Assembly (NCBI RefSeq): GCF_003286085.1
Contig: NW_020825288.1
Coordinates: forward strand, 5,394,001-5,458,000
Reading direction: 5' to 3'
Source of the DNA: Drosophila persimilis
Taxonomy: Eukaryota; Arthropoda; Insecta; Diptera; Drosophilidae
Length of the DNA stretch: 64,000 bases
The stretch's first letter is position 1. Every line of letters begins with the position of its first letter. The translations under genes were made by a program, and so were the position numbers. Below are positions 1 to 10,530 of this stretch, piece by piece. Under the pieces are notes generated by a model. The model was given only the letters and a program-made list of their open reading frames with translations. It searched no databases and was not told the origin of the DNA.

Positions 1-2080
1 TGACCCTCAGCATGTTGCGCACCACAAAGTTGTTGCCGTTTACGGTGGCACTGTCGCCTGCCTTGCCAATCCGCACACTGGACCCAGCCAGGCCGTAGAA
101 CACCTTGGGGGCCAAATTCGGCTCGACAGCCTTGAACTCCCAGCCGACATGCTGGGCACAGAACTTGCACAAGATGATGTGCCACTGGTAGCCGGGGAAC
201 CAGCTAAATCTGGTGGACGGCTCACCGCTGTAGCCAATGGCATGGGATATCACCCGGTACACAGTGTTCGTCTCGTGTATATATCCTCCTGGCAAGAGCA
301 GAAGCCGAAATTAGAGTCAATTTTCAACGGAATGGACGACGACACTCACCAGGATTGCAGTACTGTGTCTGCACGCCATGCTTGGACATGGCAAACAGAT
401 CTGAGCAGTAGGCAAGGCTGCTGTTGCAGTAGCGGCAATAGAAGAGCGTCTCCTCCTTTAGGATACCGCCGATGAGTTGCAGGCGCAGGTTCACCGAATC
501 CGTAAGGAACATTTGGCTCATCATTTTCTCGGTCAGATGGAGATTGCGCACCAGCCAGAATGACATCTGTATGGGACACTTTGGCATTGTGTCGATCTTG
601 TGTACCTCGAGCTTCTTGCGCGCCCGCTCCACAATATCCTCGTATGCGTACTCCTGGCAGACCTCGACCGGCCACGGTGTGCTGGAGATCTGATAGCGGA
701 GATACTTGTCTCGCATGGAGGGTATGTCCCGGAAGCGACTCATCGACCCCATGTCGATGCACTTCAGGGGCTCGGGCAGAAAGTACTCCGGTAGTATCTT
801 CACCTTGCTGTGGCACTTGTTGGTCGGATTCCGTGCAATGTACTGGGGCAGGCTGAAACGACTCTTAAGGATTAGAAGCGAGTGCAGACATGGGCGCACT
901 CACGACTCCGACACTCACCCCTTGATGTCGCTGCAGTTGATGACAATGCGCTGGAGGGCCCGGGACTTGTAGAAGGTCAGGTGGCGTCCGTTGTCGCCCT
1001 TCTCATAGATCTGGCAGGTCACTCCATACAATTTTTTGCTATCCTCAGGTGGCTTCATCAAAGGAAAAGCGACGGCAAAAATCAGACCATCCAGTCCAGA
1101 CATATCGTCGTCGAAGAGGCTGCCATCGATCATAAAGGGCAGCACCTCGCCGGGAAATAGGATGTACTGGTGCAAAAAGATAAGCATGTGGTGCGTGCTG
1201 CCCACCTCCTGGTAGTTCACGCCGGGCACTCGATTCAAGTTCGGGCCAAAATACGAATGTTCTGCCGGCAGATTGGTGTCGAAATGCACTCCCTCCTCCA
1301 TGTCGATATCTATGGGTGGCCTCGGTGGCGGAGGCGGCGGATGCTCCGGCAGTTCATCATCTTCAGCCTCCGGGCTAACTTCATCGCTGTTGCGACTCCG
1401 TCGCCTCTCCTGGCTGAATACCATACTGCGGACACGCTGCAAGAAGTTGTCCCTGTTCAAAAGCGCAGCGATTCCTCCGTCCTGATTTCGAGCCTGCGAC
1501 ACCATCATGTCCACGGCGAAACGCAAGCGATTTTGGGGTATCATCCAGCGTGGCATGGCCTCCACATCGGAGTCATCTGCGCGGATGTTGTCAATGTAAT
1601 TGAGCATCAGACGAAGGCCATCCACTTACCCTCACTGTTTGGACTATCCAAGGACATGTCGCTGCCAGGGCGGTTGTAGCTGCCATCACTCTCGGTACCA
1701 TCGTCCAGAACTATGTCTTCCTCACTGGGTCTTTCACCTCCGGCATTGGCGGATCCCTCGCCATCTGCCGATGGGCCAGGAACTGGGAGCGTGCCCTCCT
1801 CCGCAACCTCGCCGGACGGTCCAAAGAAGCGTTCGATCATGGCCGCTTCCATTTCGGCCGTCTCCTCGAAGACATCTATGACCCTCTCCACTGCAACGGA
1901 ATCGTCATTCGGTTGCACTTCTGCCCCACTCGGGCCTGCCGCTGCCTCCCCCGCAGAGCCAGCAACCTCCTGCTCTTGTGCATTGATTTCTGCGCAGTAA
2001 AATGTGTATAAAGTGTGGCTGCAGTTTGCTGTTGAACTTCGTTTTAGTTGCGTCCTACCTGCTGTCTCTTCCTCATCCAT
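1..2080 (-). CDS. ohgt: ohgata, the fly cereblon (CRBN) orthologue; CRL4 substrate receptor, 3' end missing
   Basis: Cereblon is the substrate-recognition subunit of a DDB1-CUL4 ubiquitin ligase. Coding exons on the minus strand read 2080-2059, 1989-1630, 1576-919, 852-350 and 288-1, all with GT/AG borders and joining in frame; about 610 residues are present and the C-terminus lies beyond the window edge. The N-terminal ~150 residues are acidic and low in complexity. A LON-like domain covers most of exon 3 (about residues 200-345). A CULT domain follows in exons 4-5, with zinc-ligand pairs CRYC (near residue 485) and CKFC (near 555). Three tryptophans in the contexts [10 protein letters not shown] and VGWEF match the aromatic pocket that binds thalidomide-type ligands and C-terminal cyclic imides in vertebrate cereblon. 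The start at 2080 is chosen because a 69-nt intron then joins MDEEETA to EINAQEQ, whereas reading through that intron adds an unrelated stretch. Confidence 0.93.
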
Positions 2081-2876
2081 TTAATCCGTTTGGGTGTGGG
2101 AGTTTTGAGTCTAGTTGTAATTGTAATTTTTATTTATTTACTTTTTATTTTGACAAAGGAATTATCGATAGTACGTGAAGACGACTCTATTGACCAGGGC
2201 GGAACACGCTTAAATTTTGAATTCAAATATTATGGGGATGCGTGAAATTCATTGTGTTTAAACTAGGATTAACCTCAAGCATATCTAAGGCACTCCAGTT
2301 AAATCAAGTATACAATGATTAATCGAAACCATATAAAGTGAGCGAGAGAATTCTCTAGATAGAATTGAATTTTTGATACAAGAGTATACCTGAAAAATTA
2401 AATTCAGCTTTGGAGACGAATTTATCGTATGTCCTCATGCTATCGCTGTCCTTCAGACTAGATTGGTCTTGAAGTGTAGTGGAATACGACCATTATTGGT
2501 TTTATCACATCTATAGTTCCACAGTTTGCCAAACAGAGGTTTTCGAGTTGTTATATTACATTTTTATTAAATAAATGGGATCACATTGGATTTGTATTTG
2601 GGTCGTTTCTACAACTTTATATGTTTCATAGAGAATCATTCAAATCTGCACCCGTTTTAGAGGTCCCCCCAACAGCCCCATAGTATCAGCTGTTCGGATC
2701 CAACGACTTATTGTATATATAAAAGATCGATGCCAAATAAGCGCCCACAAAAGTTGGATCTACAAAAGGGGAAAGTCGCGACTTGTTCTGCTTGCCGTTT
2801 GTTATCTTGTAAAGTCCGTCCCATCGACCTGTTTTACATAGCAATAAATAAAAAAAAAAAACAAAAAATCTACGGA
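2081..2876. promoter_or_regulatory. Intergenic region between divergent ohgt and the DUF4789 gene, with DRE and TATA elements
   Basis: The 796-bp spacer holds no convincing gene. Near the ohgt side there is a DRE-type TATCGATA at 2163-2170, typical of Drosophila housekeeping promoters. Near the other side a TATATAAAA-like box lies at 2714-2724, which would place the start of the DUF4789 transcript around 2745-2760, about 120 bp before its ATG. The remainder is AT-rich and featureless to me. Confidence 0.6.
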
Positions 2877-3889
2877 ATGATCAAGACGAGACTGCTGCTG
2901 CTCTGCGCGCTATCGGCGTTCCTCATGGCCATCGAGGCGCAGATAGCCTTCGTGGAGGACGCGGACATTGATAAGAAGAAAGTTAACTTGGCGGTAAGCT
3001 GTCGAGAGAGACTAGACGACACGAGCTTTGTCCCTGCTCTGCTTTGATAAGGCAATACAAAAGTGCATAAGTGAAAGCTAATTTCGGGAATGCCGAAGTT
3101 CGTATACCCTGGGGCCGAAAAATATATATTTCGAGTCTTGAAAGATGGCGCCAAGAACAGCAATTATGAAAAATCAAGTTTCTCCTGTAAAGACTGGTTT
3201 TTTTCTCCTTTCTGCTGTTGCCAACTATAATACTCTCTGAAAGAAAGGGTACCAAACAGAGGAGCTTTATAATTATATTTATTGATAATCAATCATTACT
3301 CTCCCGCTCCCTCTTTGTACAGGGTCGAAAGCCGCTCTATTCGCCGGCGCGATGCCCGCGGTACCAGCTTCTATATCCAGGGGATCAGCAGCTCGATTGG
3401 GTCTGTGACTGTGCGCCAGGTGAGCATATGGCAGGCGATCAGCATTTCCGAGCGATGACATAATGTGCTCGGGTACTTCCCCTGTCTGCTCTGCTAGCCA
3501 CGCTCTACTACCCGGAGACGGACGCCTGCTATCCCGCCTACAGGCAGGGCCCGTGCGAACAGGGCCAGATGCTGGTCCTCTACAAAGAGAAGATAATACC
3601 CGAGTGCGTGAGGAATCCCTGCAACACGGACGGCCATTTCATGATACGCGACACTTGCTACGAGTTCGGCAACACCAAGCACGAGGGCAATCCCTGTCCC
3701 TTCAAGGAGTACACCTATGTGCTGGGCGTAAATCCAATTAATCTGATGGTGGACTGCGTGAAGCTGTCGGTGCAGCTGGAGACGCGCATATCGCAGGACG
3801 AAGCGGCTGCTCCACCGGACTACCACATTGAGCTGGCCGAGAAGTGCTCCCGCGGCAGCCGACTCCTTGCCCAGGGACGATGCACATAG
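2877..3889 (+). CDS. Secreted cysteine-rich DUF4789-family protein
   Basis: Exons 2877-2993, 3323-3419 and 3498-3889 join in frame to give 201 residues. The first ~22 residues form a clear signal peptide (basic MIKTR, a leucine-rich core, then a small-residue cleavage region ending AIEAQ), so the protein is predicted to be secreted. The mature part has spaced cysteines, including CPRY, CDCAP, CYPAYRQGPC, CVRNPC, DTCYEFG and NPCPF. This matches my memory of the insect-specific DUF4789 family, whose function is unknown. The exon 2-3 junction completes the CDCAPA stretch, which supports the splice. A TATA box near 2714 fits an inducible or tissue-specific promoter. The gene is convergent with mtTFB2, with stops 76 bp apart. 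I do not know a gene name. Confidence 0.85.
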
Positions 3890-3965
3890 GCAGTCGAGAC
3901 GATTCGAATCAAATTCAAAAGAGATTTAAACCATAACAATAAGAATTCTTTATGTACAACAAAAT

Positions 3966-5514
3966 CTATCCAGCTTTCGCTTTCTTGACGGTTTCGGGTT
4001 TGACGGTGTCCTCCTCGATTAGTTCCTCCGGCCCAAGGTCGTCCTCCTCGGGCAGATTAACAACATCCTCAAGGCTCTGCTCATCGTTGGCCGTCTCCAG
4101 CTTGAGCAGGGCATTCTCCATGGAGGCCAGGAAGGAGCTCTCCTGGTACTCCGGCCACTGGCGGAACTGTCTGAACAGTGTCAGCATCTGGCTGGGCCTG
4201 AGGTCTCCGAACTGCGTGTAGATGTTGATGCCCGGAAAGTAGTCCCTGGTGCTCATCGTAGTGCTTTGTATGGTGTACTGTGGCAGCTTCAGCGGCGACT
4301 CATCGGGATATGTGGGCGAAATCGGCTCAGAGGCGTGCGGATTGATGATCAGTCTTGGCCCACAGCCGGGCACCCATTTTCTGCAAAAAGAGAGTGCATC
4401 AAATGAAGGCGGTTCTGGCTGGTTGTAGAGCCTTCTACTCACTCGAGATTGGGTATTATACGATTCCGCCGGCTCACCATGTTCTGCTTGATGAAGAACC
4501 AGAGAGCTATTAGGTCCTGGGGCGAACACAGCTCGTGGAGATTGCGTCTGGGCACAAATTTAACCAGATACAAGTACTCCGGATTGACGGACCGCACCTT
4601 GCCCAGCTTGCTGCTCTTCGTGAGCTTATAATCGGCCTGCAGCGGAAGGAAATCCTCCCGCGGCACTTTGGCAATAAAGCGATGCTCGAAGAGTATCTGG
4701 AAGAGCACCGTCGTGGAGCGGTAGATGAGGTACCCCACCTCATTGTCGCAGGTCAGGTGCTGCAGGAGCAATAAATTGTTCGATTACCACGAATCGGAAT
4801 GTGGGCAGTGCTTGATTGTAGTTACTATGTAAATGGGGGGAGGCATCGCTAGAATCATTTCGCAGCGACCCAGGTTGTAAAGACTCGTCTGGAACACGAG
4901 CGAGTTGATGAGATGCTTGAAGAACGCATACGATCCCACGGCGCCAAAAACCAGCATGTTGATATCTGCACCCGAACAATCAATGGGTTAGTGGTTGCGT
5001 TGCCCCGTTCATCTGTTGATTTCTCACCGTCTGTGAAGGGCCTCTGGGGCACGTCGTGCAGCAGCTCGGCCACCCGCACCCCATTGTCCATCTTGTCCAT
5101 GAAGACCAGCTTCCACAGGTTGACCAGGTCGCCGTGGCGCACCTTCACCCGCTCCGGATACAGTGTGTGCAGCTCATGCAGCCGGGGCATGAAGTAGTCC
5201 ATGCTCTCGAGCAGAATAATCTTGCGGAACTGCGTCTCCCGGTCGAGCAGGTGCCGGGTGAAGTGACCAGCTCCGGGATTCAGCTCCAGGACTGTGTCGC
5301 AGCTGGTCTGCTGCAGGTGCGGTTCCAGGTACTGGCCAATCCTCTGCGCCGTCTTTGCATTAGCCACATACATGTGCGTAGGTGTTTTCTGCTTTTTGCT
5401 GAGCAGCTTCTCTGGGTACTCGCCGCTGTACCGGGCCACCAACTCCCGCTTGGCCTTGCTGCTGAAGCAGGCGGCGCTTCTGCCGAGCCTCCAGCCAGAT
5501 CGCAGTGGCAGCAT
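3966..5514 (-). CDS. mtTFB2: Mitochondrial transcription factor B2 (dimethyladenosine transferase 2, mitochondrial)
   Basis: mtTFB2 helps mitochondrial RNA polymerase melt promoters and is related to rRNA adenine N6-dimethyltransferases (KsgA/Dim1 fold). Exons on minus are 5514-5028, 4965-4826, 4759-4443 and 4380-3966, giving 452 residues with every intron 60-66 bp. The N-terminus is rich in Arg and Ser and lacks acidic residues, as a mitochondrial presequence should be. The SAM-binding motif I region LELNPGAGHFT lies at residues 76-86. The C-terminus is an acidic tail rich in Glu and Asp. An in-frame ATG exists eight codons upstream (5538), but the internal Met at 5514 begins the presequence-like stretch, so I prefer it. 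A CATAAA-like polyadenylation signal lies a few bases after the stop. NDUFAF4 starts 297 bp away on the other strand. Confidence 0.93.
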
Positions 5515-5811
5515 GGCGGGTACCAATTTAATAAACAAAATCTAAAGTTTAAAAGCCGACCCCCGTTTGTTTACAAAAGCAACAGTTGGATCAATGGCGT
5601 TTTGCAACACTCAATCATTAACAGCTGTATGTAATACAAATTGATGTAAAAACATCCATGTAGCGATACTTATCGAATAGAGGAGGCCAATCATCGGCTA
5701 GTTGCTACAAAACTTGTTGTTGTTTTTGGTTATGTTTACGGGCAGAATTTTCTTTTCATCGAATTTTGGAATATATTGTGAATCCTTAATTAAAACATAA
5801 GTTTTCCGGCC
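5515..5811. promoter_or_regulatory. Shared divergent promoter region of mtTFB2 and the NDUFAF4-like gene
   Basis: Two genes for mitochondrial proteins start back to back here. The spacer contains a half-DRE-like CTTATCGAAT near 5669 and an E-box-like CAGCTG near 5622. There is no TATA box, in keeping with housekeeping promoters. Co-regulation of the two genes is an inference from spacing only. Confidence 0.5.
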
Positions 5812-6613
5812 ATGGGACAGGTAGCTTCGATGATTGCCCGCCGGGCGAATCGCTTCAATGCCGAGAATCGCGCCCATCGCATTATTGAGCGCGAGAAACC
5901 CACACCGGCGCCCAAATTCGATTCTAATCTTAGGGACATGGAACGCACCCTAGAATGTAAACTATTCGGACAATAGTCGGGGATGTTCGGACTTTGCTTA
6001 ATCTCGATTATTGCTTCCAGTGGATCCCAAGTTCGTGGACAAACTCAACCTAAAGGACACCACTTTGGACACGCGACTAAAAGACGTTTATGTAACGTCA
6101 CAGGATCGTTTTGTGGGTTAAAGAAAACGCTAAACAGATCGATAAATACTCATAATATGCTCCCCTAGATTGCACGGGTACAGGAACGTCAGGCGGCGGA
6201 GTCGGCAGCGGACACTGCAGAGCAGCGACCTCTTCCATTGGAGCGCAAAACTCCGGATGACTATGAGTACGGCTACAAGGAGCCCAATCGCGTCCTGACC
6301 GGCCATTGCTCCCTGCGGCAGGCCCTCAAGTTCATCAACGACCATCAGATCGAGCCGGAGTTGTGGCCAGCCAAGAAAATAGCCGACGAGTACAAGCTGA
6401 AGGAGACCAATGTTGGTAAGAATGGACGAATCTCCGCCTGCAGAACCCGCTTTCATCCTTTTGTTCTTACTTGCAGAGAACATACTCCATTACTTTAAGA
6501 CGTTCAATGTGTACATACCCGACCAGAAGTACAAGGACACATTGCTGACGCAGGCCAAGCAGAAGATCAATTTGCTCAAGGAGAAGACCAGCGTCCCGGA
6601 CAGTAGTTCATAG
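5812..6613 (+). CDS. NDUFAF4: NDUFAF4-like mitochondrial complex I assembly factor
   Basis: NDUFAF4 (C6orf66/HRPAP20 in humans) acts with NDUFAF3 in early assembly of respiratory complex I. Exons 5812-5956, 6021-6112, 6169-6415 and 6477-6613 join in frame to 206 residues. Family hallmarks are visible: an RFNAENRAHR stretch near the N-terminus (compare the vertebrate FNLENRAER-type motif), a LKDVYVTSQD segment at the end of exon 2, and a C-terminal ELWPAKKIADEYKL segment followed by ENILHYFKTFNVYIP. The N-terminus MGQVAS fits the N-myristoylation consensus (Gly2, Ser6), so membrane anchoring through a lipid is plausible; this is an inference. The gene is convergent with the WDR61-like gene (stops 60 bp apart). 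I believe the D. melanogaster counterpart is CG11722, but that is from memory. Confidence 0.88.
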
Positions 6614-6673
6614 TTAGCCTCTACCACAAAATAGAACCCAATTGTTGTTTAATCCTACGATTTATTGTACAAA

Positions 6674-7905
6674 TCAGACCATGGCGTTCGGTGGGCATTC
6701 GTAAACGTTGAGAGACCTGTCCTCCGAAGCGGAAATCACCTTGTCGTTGCCGGGGCTGTAGCGCACGCTCCACACCTGATCGCTGTGCTCGTTGAATGTG
6801 TGCAGGCACTTGCGCTCCGAGGAGTCCCAGATTTTCACAGACCGATCGCTGGAGGAGCTGGCAAACCGCTTGCCATCCTCGGAGAAGGAGACGCACAACA
6901 CCCAGGAGGCATGGCCCGACAGCGTGCCCACCACATCAGAGTGCGCACTGCAAAGGGAAGGGGGGTTACAAAAGGCGCTTCAGTTGTTTCGGTGGCTGCC
7001 ACTTACACATCGTAGAGCTTCATGTGTCCATCGTCGGAGCCGGTTAGCAGCATCTGCGAGTTCGGGGAGAAGCACAAACTGCGCACGGGCATGGCATGGC
7101 CCTCCAGGGTCTGTGCCACTTTGCCAGCGGCCACATCAAAGATGGTGATGATGCCATCAATGGCTCCGCTGGCTATGTATTTGCCATCTGGACTCTGCAA
7201 TGCAAAATGGAATAATTGCAATGGAGCAGTCTACGGCCTGGAGGTCAATGGTTGGTCGCCTTACATATGCAATGCTCAAAGTGTATTTGCCATTCTGGGC
7301 ATCCAGCACCTGCTCCGCCTTGCCCGTCTCCACACTGTACATGGATATCTTGCCGTCGTTGAGACCAGATATGACGTACTTGTCGCACGGCGAGAAGCCC
7401 ACTGTCCACAGATCCACTGGCCCGAAGGTCAGCAAATGTTTCTTGTCCCCAGTCCTGGCATCCCACAAACACATCGTGGAGTCCAGGGAGCTGCTGGCAA
7501 TGGCTTTAAAAGAATAACATGAATTTAGATCGTTAAAATATATATTCAAGACTCACTTTGACCATCGGAGCTGACGGCAACGGAGACGACGCCCAGGGCA
7601 TGCCCCTTCAGGGAATGGCGGAGCTTCAGTGTGTTATCCTCGCGTATGTCCCACACTTTTACCAGATCATCGAGACCACCCGTAACAATGAACTCTTTCG
7701 GCTTGGGCTCCTTTTTGTCAAAGTCAAAGGGATTCTCCTCTTCCGGCTCCGTGGCGGCATCTTCTTTTGCAGCCGGCAAGGGATCGCTGCCCCATGTGCA
7801 GCTCCACAGCGAATTATCATGCGCATTTTCCTCTCTGTGCAGTAGCGAGAACTAAAAATGATTGTTTAGTCGATCATTTGGCAATAGCAGGACCGGACTC
7901 ACCAT
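6674..7905 (-). CDS. WDR61: WDR61/SKI8-like WD40-repeat protein
   Basis: Exons on minus are 7905-7903 (only the ATG), 7851-7557, 7503-7265, 7194-7007 and 6947-6674, giving 332 residues. The first coding exon holds a single codon; splicing then yields [19 protein letters not shown], the normal start of the SKI8 family. Seven WD40 repeats follow, with visible blade motifs such as [56 protein letters not shown] and SLNVYECPP. In other eukaryotes this protein is shared by the SKI RNA-exosome helper complex and the PAF1 transcription complex, so it acts in cytoplasm and nucleus. A linker rich in Glu and Lys between blades 1 and 2 is usual for insect members. I recall the fly counterpart as CG3909. 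An AATAAA signal lies only about 8 nt after the stop. Confidence 0.92.
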
Positions 7906-8110
7906 TGTAAACAATAACTTAAGAAAACGAAAATTTATTTCGCAAAATGCTTGATAACAAACAGTGCGATAGCTATCGATGACGGTAAAATAATTTAATT
8001 ATCGAAAATGAATCAAAAGTATCGAAGAGAATGAAACTATCGATAGTGGTGGAACATTTTCGATAACTATTTTACGTTAGACACATGAGCCCAGAAATGA
8101 GCAAAATTCG
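7906..8110. promoter_or_regulatory. DRE-rich promoter region upstream of the WDR61-like gene
   Basis: Several TATCGAT-type elements are present: 7974-7980, 8038-8045 (perfect TATCGATA), and looser ATCGAAAA/TCGATAAC copies between 8001 and 8070. DRE motifs bind DREF and mark housekeeping promoters in Drosophila. They lie just upstream of the ATG at 7905 on the minus strand, so they most simply serve that gene. Confidence 0.55.
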
Positions 8111-8145
8111 GTATATTTTTCAAATGAGACCGTATATTTCAGTGC

Positions 8146-8400
8146 TGTTCTGAGGGTCATACTGTAGAAATACTGGTTTTCGCCGCGCTTCCATGTGGTA
8201 TTTTTTAGTGCTGAATGGTATTTTTGTCAATTTCATCAATCTATTAATTTAATTTTCAATGTTATATAGAAATCCAATAAATGCAAGTATTTGGAATAGG
8301 TTAATCATGTATAGAATTGATTCATCAATCGTACAAAATTGAGTGGGCATGGCTAAATGTTCCATGTAGATAGTATTATTCAACGGAACAAAGAATATGA
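8146..8400. repeat. Dispersed repeat, partial copy A
   Basis: Shares long near-identical stretches with 9270-9475, including ACTGGTTTTCGCCGCGCT, the block from 'tcaatttcatcaatctatta' onwards, and the block ending 'gggcatggctaaatgt'. The second half also matches copies at 8831-9205 and 63514-63895. AT-rich, non-coding. It may be related to the abundant DINE-1/SGM-type Helitron-like repeats of flies, but I cannot confirm the family. Confidence 0.7.
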
Positions 8401-8431
8401 GGAATTGGTCGTTTTTTGAATCGAATTTGAA

Positions 8432-8486
8432 TTCGCCGCAGTTTGCCGCAGTTCGCCGCAGTTCGCCGCAGTTCGCCGCAGTTTCG
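8432..8486 (+). repeat. Short tandem array of a 10-bp unit (ttcgccgcag)
   Basis: About five tandem copies of a unit TTCGCCGCAG with one variant (TTTGCCGCAG), sitting between dispersed repeat fragments. Short arrays like this are common inside fly Helitron-like repeats, but membership is an inference. Confidence 0.8.
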
Positions 8487-8830
8487 CTATTGCAACAATG
8501 AGTCTCATTCCATACACAAACATGTTGCTAATTCCAGGCACACATACCCTGGGGGAAATGAATGTTATAGAATTGTGAATACGTTTGTCTTCCAAGGCTC
8601 AGTAGGTATCAGGATCGACATAAATATATACAAGATACTAATAACGTACTTGAATATGTCTAAAGAATATCAATTTGAGAAAAGGTATTTATATATCACG
8701 TTTCATCTTCATATAAAATTAGCGAAATAGGGTGTACAAAGGGCTATACACGCATCATTCTTCAAATACCAGCAACATTGCAACTGATTTTTTGTTGAAC
8801 TATTTTGTTTAAACCGTGTTTTACAATAAA

Positions 8831-9205
8831 TACAATAAAAGCAAGGATTAAAAACTATCCAATCTTGTAGAAAATTGATTCATTAATCGTGTAAAATTAT
8901 GTGGGCATGGCTAAATGTTCTATTTAGCTGGTAATATTCAACGGAACAAAGAATATGAGAAATATGGTTTCCAATCCTGACGGAGAACGATTAACCTATT
9001 ACAAGCCAAGGGGGTATTTCAATTTTCCACTGAAAATAATGAAAATTGAATCATTTTAGCGCAGTTCAGCTGAAAAATATCGTGGTTTTTTTTAATAGTG
9101 GAGATGGCATGAATCCTCAAGAAGAATTTACAATCAGTAATATTTTCCGCCATTTACCTCAAGTAGTTGAACTACATAAATAGAGGGGGCTTTAGTGGGC
9201 TAGTG
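8831..9205. repeat. Dispersed repeat, longer copy B
   Basis: Aligns by eye over about 375 bp with 63514-63895 at the far end of the window. Shared blocks include 'caataaaagcaag', 'ggtttccaatcc..gacggagaacgattaac', 'gaaaattga', 'atatcgtggttttt', 'tttacctcaagt.gttgaac' and 'agagggggctt'. No open frame of note. The two copies, 54 kb apart and in the same orientation, show this is an interspersed repeat. Confidence 0.75.
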
Positions 9206-9269
9206 GAACCATCGATAGTGTCGATAGTGGCATCGATAGTTCTCCACCTCTACTCCAAATTGAACCGCG

Positions 9270-9475
9270 GTCATACTGGTTTTCGCCGCGCTCCCTGTCA
9301 ATTTCATCAATCTATTAATTTAATTTTCAAATTTATATAGAAGTCCAATAAAAGCAAGTATTTCGAATAGGCCAATCATGTATAGAATTGATTCATCAAT
9401 CGTACAAAATTAAGTGGGCATGGCTAAATGTGCTATATATATAGTAATATTCCACGGAAGATCAAAATCGAGGAA
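9270..9475. repeat. Dispersed repeat, partial copy C
   Basis: Near-duplicate of 8146-8400 in the same orientation, ending in a block that also occurs in copies A and B ('gggcatggctaaatg' followed by a 'ttc.acgga' segment). It lies just upstream of the Mical promoter motifs. Confidence 0.7.
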
Positions 9476-9497
9476 TATTTTAGTACAACTTGAATTC

Positions 9498-9600
9498 GTC
9501 AGTATATTTACGGTATATTTTGAAAATGAGGCGGTATATTACGATATATTTCTGATGGTCGATAACGATGACGGTTAACGATAAGTCCGCGGTCACACAG
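9498..9600 (+). promoter_or_regulatory. Probable Mical core promoter motifs (Ohler 6 and motif 1/M1BP)
   Basis: GTCAGTATATTT at 9498-9509 matches the Drosophila core-promoter motif 6 consensus, with further GGTATATT copies at 9512 and 9533. CGGTCACACAG at 9590-9600 matches motif 1 (bound by M1BP). No TATA box is seen. These motifs sit just upstream of the long leader that ends with a splice donor at 10531, so transcription probably begins around 9600-9650. Confidence 0.55.
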
Positions 9601-9619
9601 AACATTTTTGCGCCCCCGG

Positions 9620-10530
9620 TAAACAACGTGAAATTTACGTCGAATTTTGCTCGGAAAAATATCAAAACAAGTGCAAGTGAGTTGTGCAGCGCTCTGCAGA
9701 AGTGTATAAATGCAATCTGAATTGAATGCAAGTGTCGTTATATAATGCGAGTGCTAAATAAAAACGCACCCAAGGTGTCATTCTTTATAAGGGAACAGTA
9801 CGGACGCTGTCGCCGATTCCGACGATTTTGATGACCAACTACGAAAAACGGACCAACGCGTGTTCTTTATTTTAGTTGATTTTTTTCGTTCGTATTTTGT
9901 CTGTGTCCGGGAGCCGCGTGTCTGGAATATATTAATAACATTTATAGTGAAACTTTAAATGTGTGTGTGAGAGTGTGGTGGGGGGCGGTCTGCGTGTGTG
10001 TGCAGCAGCAGCAGCAGCTGAAGAATATTTTATCATTCATATCTGCGTCAAAAAGCGAAAAGAAAACTAAATGTAATTCCTTTTAATGCCAGGATTTGCC
10101 TGCTCTCTCTGCGGCTGCACACGCACTTTCCATTCTTCCTCCCCTTCGTTCCATTTGTGCAATTAACCGGAGAATAAGAAGAAAATAATAATACAAGAAT
10201 TCGCCTCGCCGCACTTTCTTCCATGTGTTTTTATGTGTTTGTTTTATTGATTCCCGTTCGCATCCATCTCTCCGTTCGCGTTTAGTCCCCCCCACAAATC
10301 CCGTTTAACTGTTCTCGCTCTCTGCCTCTACCTCGCTCTCTCTCTTGATTCGGTTCGGTGTAAACAAGTTTATCTTTAATTTTGTCTCATCTTCATCTTC
10401 TCTTCTTGTTTTTGTTGTGGTTCTTCCACGCGACTGCTGTTTTTTTATCTCCAACAAATTTTAATTTGCAAATCGCTTTCAAAATAAATCAAATACAACA
10501 GTTTTTTAGCTGAATTTGTTAATCATAAAG
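9620..10530 (+). other. Mical: Probable non-coding first exon of Mical (5'UTR)
   Basis: A pyrimidine-rich leader without a long open frame ends in CATAAAG followed by the strong donor GTGAGT at 10531. The next splice acceptor that begins a long coding exon on this strand is at 39750/39751. The 5' limit is approximate. A second strong donor (GTGAGT at about 9676) could give a much shorter first exon. Confidence 0.5.
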
